A stretch of DNA of 6,043 bases. It comes from Candidatus Margulisiibacteriota bacterium (GTDB lineage: Bacteria > Margulisbacteria > WOR-1 > O2-12-FULL-45-9 > XYB2-FULL-48-7). Of the stretch, positions 1-4,425 are shown in pieces. Under the pieces are notes generated by a model. That model ran no database searches, was not told where the DNA came from, and saw only the letters and a list, made by a program, of their open reading frames with translations. The DNA lies in NCBI GenBank assembly GCA_028717325.1, contig JAQUOB010000082.1, positions 1 through 6,043 on the forward strand, given 5' to 3'. Each line of letters opens with the position of its first letter. The first letter of the stretch is position 1. A program made the position numbers and the translations under genes.

Positions 1-2
1 AA

Positions 3-158
3 AATTTCGGGCCCCAGCTGATCATGACCTCCATGCTGGCGGCGCTGATCGCGCTGACCCTGTTCACGATCGTGGCGCTCGATTATCCTTTTACCGGCGA
101 TATCAGCATTAAACCCGATGTGTTCAAGACGGTGCTGTCGACTTTATTGAATTTATGA
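3..158 (+). CDS. C-terminal fragment of a DUF4239 (bestrophin-like) membrane protein, 5' end outside window
   Basis: Frame 3 is open from the window edge to the TGA at 156-158 and gives 51 residues. They start with FGPQL, continue as a hydrophobic stretch (about residues 6-26, a transmembrane helix) and then read LDYPFTGDISI before a short tail. A final membrane helix followed by 'LDxPFxGxIS' is what I recall for the end of DUF4239 proteins, a bacterial inner-membrane family of uncertain function sometimes compared with bestrophin channels. The missing N-terminus prevents any check of the rest of the family pattern. The stop codon overlaps the next start as ATGA, so the two genes are probably translationally coupled. 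GC-rich third positions support real coding. The family call comes from a short match and is moderately sure. Confidence 0.65.
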   Translation, partial: NFGPQLIMTSMLAALIALTLFTIVALDYPFTGDISIKPDVFKTVLSTLLNL

Positions 159-793
159 AAAAGATCGTCATCTATCATCTCATTGCCTGGTTTCTGGTTA
201 CCTTAATGGGGACTCACTCGGCGCTGTATGCCCTGGCGTTCGATAAAGAAAAACTCATGGCGCTTGATCCTCTTTGCACGGAAAGGATCGCCCATCAGGC
301 GAGGGATTTCCAGAACAAAAGGTTTTGGGGAAACTTGGGGCTCGGCTTGGCTCTTCTGGGGGTCATCTGGAACAATAGCGGAGGGCTTAGTGACGATGCC
401 AAACTCGGCAATCTCACTCAAGGCTTAACATTAATAACGACCGGCGCCATTCTATATTATACCTCCGGCGACCCCGTGGTCCAGAACGATACCCTCCAGC
501 AGTTGGATTTGACGGGAGTGGAAAAAGAGGAAGTTGCTTATTCAATTCTCAAGTATAACGCGGCCAGGAGTAAGGTGGTCCGGATTAATTCAGGCATGAT
601 ACTTATGGCGACCGGGCTAGGCTACGCGCTCTTAACCTCTCTCGCCACAAAGGCCTCTCAATCATATAAAGATGTTCAATATATTAGCGCGGCAGTCTTC
701 TTTACTCAGGGCCTCTTGGCTTATCTATATCCCGGACAGAACGAAAAAGATATGGATAAAATAGATGACGAGGTTGGAGCCCCGAGCAACTAA
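155..793 (+). CDS. Unrecognised exported or membrane protein, 212 residues, two pairs of hydrophobic helices
   Basis: I do not recognise this gene. Residues 1-28 look like a Sec signal peptide: KK, then a hydrophobic core, ending in A-L-A before F29. It could instead be an uncleaved first helix. Four further hydrophobic stretches follow at about 57-72, 84-103, 141-163 and 172-193. They form two hairpins, each entered by a short basic segment (NKRFWGN; RSKVVRINSG) and rich in Gly/Leu. A charged segment (about 119-143, including EKEEVAYSILKYNAARSK) separates the pairs, and the C-terminus is acidic. The two halves look like a diverged internal repeat. The start overlaps the upstream DUF4239 stop as ATGA and has no clear ribosome site, so it probably depends on coupling to that gene. 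No convincing terminator follows. An inner-membrane location is likely; the function is unknown. Confidence 0.8.
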   Translation: MKKIVIYHLIAWFLVTLMGTHSALYALAFDKEKLMALDPLCTERIAHQARDFQNKRFWGNLGLGLALLGVIWNNSGGLSDDAKLGNLTQGLTLITTGAILYYTSGDPVVQNDTLQQLDLTGVEKEEVAYSILKYNAARSKVVRINSGMILMATGLGYALLTSLATKASQSYKDVQYISAAVFFTQGLLAYLYPGQNEKDMDKIDDEVGAPSN

Positions 794-818
794 GAGGGTC
801 CCTGCGGCAAAACCGTAA

Positions 819-847
819 GTGGAAAATAGTCAACGAAATGTGGAAAA
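819..847 (+). repeat. Direct repeat GTGGAAAA, two copies 21 bp apart
   Basis: GTGGAAAA occurs at 819-826 and again at 840-847. The start-to-start spacing of 21 bp is two helical turns, and the copies lie about 35-60 bp upstream of the -35 box at 881. That position and phasing would suit an activator binding one face of the DNA. A third copy at 952-959 overlaps the ribosome site of the next gene and may be a coincidence of SD-plus-A composition. Only a weak regulatory suggestion can be made. Confidence 0.3.
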
Positions 848-880
848 GTGTTCTTGCTAGCTAGCCCAGAGAGGGTAAAC

Positions 881-908
881 TTGACATTTGATAAGTGAAG
901 CCTATACT
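881..908 (+). promoter_or_regulatory. Sigma-70-type promoter for the 960-1873 unit
   Basis: A perfect -35 TTGACA (881-886), a 16-bp spacer and a -10 TATACT (903-908, one mismatch to TATAAT) lie ahead of a leader of about 45 nt to the ATG at 960. An AAGGAGGT ribosome site (946-953) sits 6 nt before that start. The same -35, spacer length and -10 recur at 1887-1914, which strengthens both calls. Confidence 0.75.
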
Positions 909-913
909 TCAGT
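894..913 (+). promoter_or_regulatory. Imperfect inverted repeat over the -10 box, possible operator
   Basis: The arms AGTGAAG (894-900) and CTTCAGT (907-913) pair at six of seven positions around a 6-bp centre, CCTATA. The repeat covers the -10 box of the promoter at 881-908, where a bound repressor would block RNA polymerase. The arms are short and chance is a real alternative. Confidence 0.25.
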
Positions 914-959
914 CATCGATAGCGCGGAATTCGTAATACATAAGTAAGGAGGTGGAAAA

Positions 960-1376
960 ATGAAAAAAACCGTGATTTTTGTAGCCGCATTTATTGTGCT
1001 TCTTTTTGGATCAAGTTGCCTGGCCTTTCAGCCTGCGGTCATAGGTGGGATAAGGGATGGGGTGGCGCTGGGACTGATGTTGGACAGCGGCATCTCAAAC
1101 AGCGTGTCGTTAAGAATGGGTTTTGAAGCCAATACCTCGAATACACCGGGTATCGTCTTTGTCGGAGGAAAATGGTTTCTTAGCAATATAAGCAGCAGAT
1201 TTCCGATGTCTTTGAGCGGCGGGCTGGTGGGATATCTGGGCAATAACGCGCAAGCCGGTCCTTATATTTCCGTTATCTTTGAGCATTTTCTCGATGTGAC
1301 GCCGCTGTTCCTGGAATTTGGTATAGATGTAGTCAAGTCCGGAAGACTGCAGTTCCAGGCGGGATATTATTTTTAA
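960..1376 (+). CDS. Small outer-membrane beta-barrel protein (predicted), 138 residues
   Basis: Residues 1-22 form a signal peptide: MKK, a long hydrophobic core and cleavage after C-L-A. C20 is not in a good lipobox, so type I processing is favoured. The mature 116 residues alternate polar and hydrophobic positions in stretches of 8-12 separated by Gly/Asn/Ser turns (for example about 31-42, 47-57, 64-74, 82-93, 100-109, 114-122, 128-138). This fits a small barrel of about eight strands. The last residue is Phe in GYYF, the C-terminal aromatic signal that the BAM machinery recognises on barrel substrates. No enzyme motif is visible. It has a strong promoter and a near-ideal ribosome site, so high expression is likely. 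It is followed after 11 nt by a second secreted protein, in one transcript. The barrel call is inference from pattern; the family is not identified. Confidence 0.8.
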   Translation: MKKTVIFVAAFIVLLFGSSCLAFQPAVIGGIRDGVALGLMLDSGISNSVSLRMGFEANTSNTPGIVFVGGKWFLSNISSRFPMSLSGGLVGYLGNNAQAGPYISVIFEHFLDVTPLFLEFGIDVVKSGRLQFQAGYYF

Positions 1377-1387
1377 GGGGAATGAGC

Positions 1388-1873
1388 ATGAATAAAAGTT
1401 TTTTTGGTCCCTTGGGATTTATTTTAATATTTACTTTCCTGGTTATTGGGTCGGCGGTTCGGGCGGAGGTCAATGTCAACATTAATATTGGTCCGCCTCC
1501 CATAGTAGTGTCGGAGCCTCCGGCCGTGGTCATGATGCCGCAGTCCGGGATCTATTTTGTGCCGGGTTACAGTTTTGATGTCTTCTTCTATAATGGCTAC
1601 TGGTGGTCGCCGAGAGGCGATCGCTGGTACAGGGCTGGGCAGTACAACGGCCCGTGGGGTGTTGTGCAACGCAACTATGTTCCTGCGCCTTTGTTCGGTG
1701 TGCCAAAGAATTACCGCGCTGTCTATAAAAATGAGCGCCCCATTAATTACAAGCAGTGGAAAAATAATTACGGGCAGTCGAAAAAGCAGGGCGGACAGCC
1801 GACAAATCAGGGGAATTACGAGCAATCGAAAAAACAGGGCCGAAGTAGTGAAGGCCGCGGCGGCAAGCATTAA
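1388..1873 (+). CDS. Secreted aromatic-rich protein with basic SKKQG-repeat tail, 161 residues
   Basis: I chose the ATG at 1388 over the in-frame ATG at 1382 because AGGGG (1376-1380) lies 7 nt before 1388 but only 1 nt before 1382. The order is: signal peptide (1-26, ending A-V-R-A), an Asn/Val strand (VNVNINIG, 28-35), a Pro-rich strap (36-51) and a compact aromatic core at about 55-110. The core contains DVFFYNGYWW (64-73), RWYRAGQYNGPW (79-90) and VPAPLFGVPKNYR (98-110). The tail (about 113-161) is basic and Gln/Gly-rich, with NY-x-QSKKQG at 127-135 and 143-151. The core recalls hypothetical periplasmic proteins of delta-proteobacteria and related phyla with 'FFYNGYWY..RWFRA..YNGPW' and 'VP..L..LP..YR'. 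I know no function for these. No catalytic motif is visible. It is co-transcribed with the small barrel, so an envelope-surface role is plausible. Confidence 0.8.
   Translation: MNKSFFGPLGFILIFTFLVIGSAVRAEVNVNINIGPPPIVVSEPPAVVMMPQSGIYFVPGYSFDVFFYNGYWWSPRGDRWYRAGQYNGPWGVVQRNYVPAPLFGVPKNYRAVYKNERPINYKQWKNNYGQSKKQGGQPTNQGNYEQSKKQGRSSEGRGGKH
1766..1840 (+). repeat. Nine-codon repeat (NY-x-QSKKQG) in the tail of the 1388 gene
   Basis: Codons 127-135 (1766-1792) and 143-151 (1814-1840) encode NYGQSKKQG and NYEQSKKQG, separated by a 7-codon spacer (GQPTNQG) of the same Gln/Gly/Asn flavour. The DNA copies differ at several third positions, so the repeat looks old and kept at the protein level rather than recently duplicated. 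Confidence 0.7.
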
Positions 1874-1880
1874 TCATAAA

Positions 1881-1914
1881 TTATACTTGACATTATAGTT
1901 GACAAAGTTATACT
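1881..1914 (+). promoter_or_regulatory. Promoter within a 12-bp tandem repeat, driving the 1961 gene
   Basis: TTGACA at 1887-1892, a 16-bp spacer and TATACT at 1909-1914 repeat exactly the design of the promoter at 881. The region is also a tandem repeat: TTATACTTGACA (1881-1892) is followed directly by TTATAGTTGACA (1893-1904), one mismatch, and the -10 box lies in a third TTATACTT (1908-1915). The second TTGACA (1899-1904) has no good -10 at 16-18 bp, so it is more likely a protein site or decoy. AAAGT-TAT-ACTTT (1904-1916) is a short palindrome over the -10. The leader is A-rich and ends in AAGGAGGT (1943-1950). Confidence 0.75.
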
Positions 1915-1960
1915 TTACCTAGGTTTTAAGGTTTTTAAAAAAAAGGAGGTGAAAAATATA

Positions 1961-2695
1961 ATGAAAAGATTAATTGCACTATTAGTGGTATTAGGATTCT
2001 TTGTTGGCGTCGTGAGCATGTCTGAAGCGGCTGTGCCGGCCAAAAAGGCACCGGTTAAAAAACCGGTTGCCAAAAAGGTTGTGAAGAAAGTCGTCAAGAA
2101 AGTTGTGAAGGCTGCTCCTAAAAAAGCGGCTCCTGCTCCCGTAGCGCCAGCTCCGCCGCCAGCGCCGGTTGCTCCAGTCGCACCGCCGGCTCCTGTTGCC
2201 GTTAAAGCGGCACCGACTGCCGGGCTGTTTGGTTGGGGGATCAACACCGAGCTTAAAGGCGAGTATATCAATACCGGTAAGGGCGCCATCTCCGGTTCTG
2301 CCGGCTTGATGGGCAACGTGGTGTTGAATGACTTTGTCGGACTTGGGCCTATGTTTGGTGGGTCTGCCAATACCGTGAAGTTCAAGCTTGGTACGGGTTA
2401 TTTCCAGGGTGGAGGGAACTTAAAGGCTGTCCCTGTTTACGCTGGCGGCGTTATCAATTTGCCGCAGTGGCTGGGTGGTCAAGAGAGCTACCTTACCGGC
2501 GGATTGAACTATGTTGTCTACGGTAACGGGAAGACCACCGGCAAAATCGGCGGCGATGTCTTCTTTGGCATCACTGCTGACTTAGGCCTCGGGTTAGGGA
2601 AGACCGGTTTCGAGATCGGATACAGTATTGTTCGTTCGAATACCGTTACTTCTAAAGGTTTAAGTTTATCCGTTTCTCAGCCTCTGGCTCTGTAA
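1961..2695 (+). CDS. Lys/Ala/Pro-tethered outer-membrane barrel-like protein, 244 residues
   Basis: I chose ATG 1961. An in-frame GTG at 1949 lies inside the AAGGAGGTG ribosome site, which is 10 nt before the ATG, and the signal peptide begins cleanly at MKRL. Residues 1-23 or 24 are the signal peptide (S-E-A|A). Residues 27-57 are Lys/Val/Ala-rich with a KKVV repeat, and 58-86 are Ala/Pro/Val-rich. Together they make an extended, strongly basic tether of about 60 residues. Residues 88-244 are Gly-rich with alternating hydrophobic strands and tight turns (INTELKGEYINTG; SAGLMGNVVLNDFVGLG; AVPVYAGGVINLPQW; YLTGGLNYVVYGNG; GLSLSVSQPLAL), as in outer-membrane barrels. The C-terminus is Leu, not the usual aromatic. 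Promoter and ribosome site are strong, so this may be an abundant envelope protein. The tether may span the periplasm or bind peptidoglycan or anionic polymers; that is inference. Confidence 0.8.
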   Translation: MKRLIALLVVLGFFVGVVSMSEAAVPAKKAPVKKPVAKKVVKKVVKKVVKAAPKKAAPAPVAPAPPPAPVAPVAPPAPVAVKAAPTAGLFGWGINTELKGEYINTGKGAISGSAGLMGNVVLNDFVGLGPMFGGSANTVKFKLGTGYFQGGGNLKAVPVYAGGVINLPQWLGGQESYLTGGLNYVVYGNGKTTGKIGGDVFFGITADLGLGLGKTGFEIGYSIVRSNTVTSKGLSLSVSQPLAL

Positions 2696-2698
2696 TAA

Positions 2699-2760
2699 AA
2701 GCGGGGACCTAATTCTTTTTAAAGGTAACATGAACACTTTAAACGGGTTGGTCCCCGTTT
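2699..2760 (+). terminator. Nested inverted repeat, terminator or REP/MITE-like palindrome
   Basis: CGGGGACC (2702-2709) pairs perfectly with GGTCCCCG (2750-2757), extended by a G-U and two A-T pairs (2699-2701 with 2758-2760). Inside the 40-nt loop, TTTAAAG (2718-2724) pairs with CTTTAAA (2737-2743). It begins 4 nt after the stop of the 1961 gene and is followed by TTTCTTTCC, a poor but T-rich tract, so it may end that transcript. The length, the stem-in-stem form and the GGGGACC/GGTCCCC ends also resemble short palindromic elements mobilised by Y1 (IS200/REP-associated) transposases. With a single copy visible I cannot decide between these. Confidence 0.6.
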
Positions 2761-2776
2761 CTTTCCCTGTTATACT
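2748..2776 (+). promoter_or_regulatory. Possible promoter for the tandem transpeptidase-like genes
   Basis: TATACT at 2771-2776 lies in GTTATACTTTA (2769-2779), the same 11 bases that surround the -10 of the promoter at 1909-1914. The best -35 is the weak TTGGTC (2748-2753) at 17 bp, and it lies inside the 3' arm of the preceding inverted repeat. Transcription would start near 2783, giving a leader of about 25 nt to ATG 2808. The -10 is convincing; the -35 is not. Confidence 0.45.
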
Positions 2777-2807
2777 TTAATTGTGGCTGGCGGAAGAATT
2801 AACCGTT

Positions 2808-4424
2808 ATGACAATAAAACGTAATAGTTGGATCTGGCCGATCTTCTTGGCGGTGATGCTATGGGGATTGCCCGTCCGGGCGGACTTTGATAGCCAGCTG
2901 ACTTACGGTACTCTCTTTGATCGGGGCCCGGATACTTCAATCCTTGGACAGAACGAAAAGAACGCCCTCCGCAATATTATTACGATGACCGCGACCGCTT
3001 CGGGTGAGGGGCAGGGACTGGTGATCGAATCGGTCGGAGCGCTCAACGATTATAATTTTGGCGTCTTGATCAATGAAATGATCGGCAGTCTCTATCGAAG
3101 CCACGGTTGCCTGCATATGGCCCCGCGTAGTATTTTCCTTGTTAGCCGGCTGCTGCCGATCGGCGCCAAGATAATCGTTAAAAGCTACAATGAAGCGGCC
3201 GATCCGTCATACGATCAGTTGCCGACATTGACCAGCCTGATCAATTTTGATGATGATATAAAAGCTTTGGCGCCGCGCTTTGCCAAGCCCTCATCGGTCA
3301 CTGTGACGGTTTATCCTGCTTCCGCCCTCTGGATCATCTTTCTGGGCGGCGAACCCTTTGCCAGGATCAAGATCGAATCGGGGCCGAGCACGGCGGTGAA
3401 AGTCGTGCAAAGCCGGGACAGTCAAGGCCGGCCGATCTTTGAGGCCGATACCGCGTATCCGACCTCGGCGACGACTTTTTATGTGTTTAAAAAACCGGCC
3501 AATTATGTTTCCGGCATTTATCACGACACGACCGTTATCCCGCAGGAATCTCAGATGAAAAAGGACGGAGGTAAATGGGCTTTTCTTGACGCGGACGGCA
3601 ACTGGGCGAAGGTTCCTGATATCGTCGCGGCCGATCTCAACGCTCCGGCCGCTAAACAGGTCTACTTGTATTATAACGTCGCGACCGATGAGAGCGGCAG
3701 CTTGATCAAGGCCCGTTGGGGGAGCAACGAGTTCGGCAAATATCCGATCCAGCTTTCGCGCGACCGAAAGACCTCCGCGTCGGAACTGGCGCATACCTCC
3801 GGCGATCTGATGATGGAACAGCGCCAAATGGTCCGCGAGCTGATCAAGGTCCTGGCGGCCCCCAAAGATACGTTTGAAGATTGCGTCAAGTACAGCAAAA
3901 ACTTCGATCTTTATCTCGCCTGTTACAATTTTCTCCAGAACCCGGACGCTCCCGACCTGATCGAGCCGCTGGGCAGCGCCAGTTTTAAGCTGGCTAGAAA
4001 TCTGCCGCTGACCACCACCGAAACCGCGGCGGTCCCGCCGGACGTCTTTGTGGCCTATAAGGTGGCCGGCAATACTCCACTGACCACAGAAGAGTCGGAC
4101 CTCCTGGTCAGTGAAGGGATCGCTAAATGGCAGGGGACGGAATTAAAGATCGACCAACTCAAGACGCAGGGTTTGATCTATGATATTTATGAATATGTCA
4201 TTTCGATCAAGAAGAACGCGAATATTTATTCCACGCTTAAATCGCACTGGGCTGAATTGGCGCCTTTGAGGCAGGCCTTATTGAACGACCTCAATAAATT
4301 CAAGATCAGCGATCCGATCGTTTTTCATGCCTATCTCCAGGAGTTGGTTCTCAGGCGAATGGATCTCGCGCGTTTGACCCAGGATGACGCGTACCAGGAG
4401 CTTAATTATCTGCTGGAAGAATAA
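2808..4424 (+). CDS. Putative L,D-transpeptidase with circularly permuted YkuD domain, 538 residues (first paralogue)
   Basis: I use ATG 2808. The longer TTG start at 2781 would add nine residues before the signal peptide and lies near the expected transcription start. The ribosome site is weak (GGAAG, 2792-2796). Residues 1-25 are the signal peptide (ending V-R-A). SHGCLH at 98-103 matches the YkuD signature, with C101 as the expected nucleophile. LLPIGAKIIV (115-124) matches the usual end of the domain. The normal start of the domain comes afterwards: VTVYP...LWIIF (164-178), SGP (191-193), YPTSATTFYVF (217-227), an N-x-FGKY block (307-312) and LAHTSGD (327-333), whose H329 could be the catalytic His. 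Residues about 334-538 are helical and unrecognised. Family enzymes form 3-3 cross-links in peptidoglycan or attach proteins to it, in the periplasm. It is the first gene of a probable operon with its paralogue. Activity is inferred from motifs only. Confidence 0.75.
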   Translation: MTIKRNSWIWPIFLAVMLWGLPVRADFDSQLTYGTLFDRGPDTSILGQNEKNALRNIITMTATASGEGQGLVIESVGALNDYNFGVLINEMIGSLYRSHGCLHMAPRSIFLVSRLLPIGAKIIVKSYNEAADPSYDQLPTLTSLINFDDDIKALAPRFAKPSSVTVTVYPASALWIIFLGGEPFARIKIESGPSTAVKVVQSRDSQGRPIFEADTAYPTSATTFYVFKKPANYVSGIYHDTTVIPQESQMKKDGGKWAFLDADGNWAKVPDIVAADLNAPAAKQVYLYYNVATDESGSLIKARWGSNEFGKYPIQLSRDRKTSASELAHTSGDLMMEQRQMVRELIKVLAAPKDTFEDCVKYSKNFDLYLACYNFLQNPDAPDLIEPLGSASFKLARNLPLTTTETAAVPPDVFVAYKVAGNTPLTTEESDLLVSEGIAKWQGTELKIDQLKTQGLIYDIYEYVISIKKNANIYSTLKSHWAELAPLRQALLNDLNKFKISDPIVFHAYLQELVLRRMDLARLTQDDAYQELNYLLEE

Positions 4425-4425
4425 A

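Noticed and set aside
794..818. Possible terminator after the 155 gene (GCGG-CAAAA-CCG)
   Set aside because: The stem is only three to four pairs and no T tract follows.
1011..1028. Lipoprotein signal in the small barrel protein (Cys at residue 20)
   Set aside because: The residues before the Cys (F-G-S-S) do not make a good lipobox, and a type I site C-L-A follows at once.
1424..1870. Long minus-strand open frame opposite the 1388 gene
   Set aside because: It is low-complexity and Arg/Pro/Leu-rich, has no ribosome site, and mirrors a + strand gene with signal peptide and ribosome site.
1557..1898. Plus-strand frame of 113 residues overlapping the 1388 gene
   Set aside because: It lies out of frame inside a better supported gene, has no ribosome site, and is Ser/Arg/Met-rich without a domain.
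1917..1924. ACCTAGGT palindrome in the leader of the 1961 gene
   Set aside because: It is a single 8-bp palindrome with no second copy; chance is enough to explain it.
1915..2385. Minus-strand open frame of 156 residues, Thr/Gly/Ala-rich
   Set aside because: Its repeats are the antisense image of the Lys/Ala/Pro tether codons of the 1961 gene. It also crosses that gene's promoter and ribosome site.
2781..2807. N-terminal extension of the first transpeptidase-like protein from TTG 2781
   Set aside because: It lies at the expected transcription start, has no ribosome site, and would put acidic residues before the signal peptide.
3291..3827. Minus-strand open frame of 178 residues
   Set aside because: It is an Arg-rich shadow of the first transpeptidase-like gene and has no recognisable domain.
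4384..4425. N-terminal extension of the second transpeptidase-like protein from ATG 4384
   Set aside because: It overlaps the upstream gene by 41 nt, has no proper ribosome site and would bury the signal peptide; GTG 4426 fits better.
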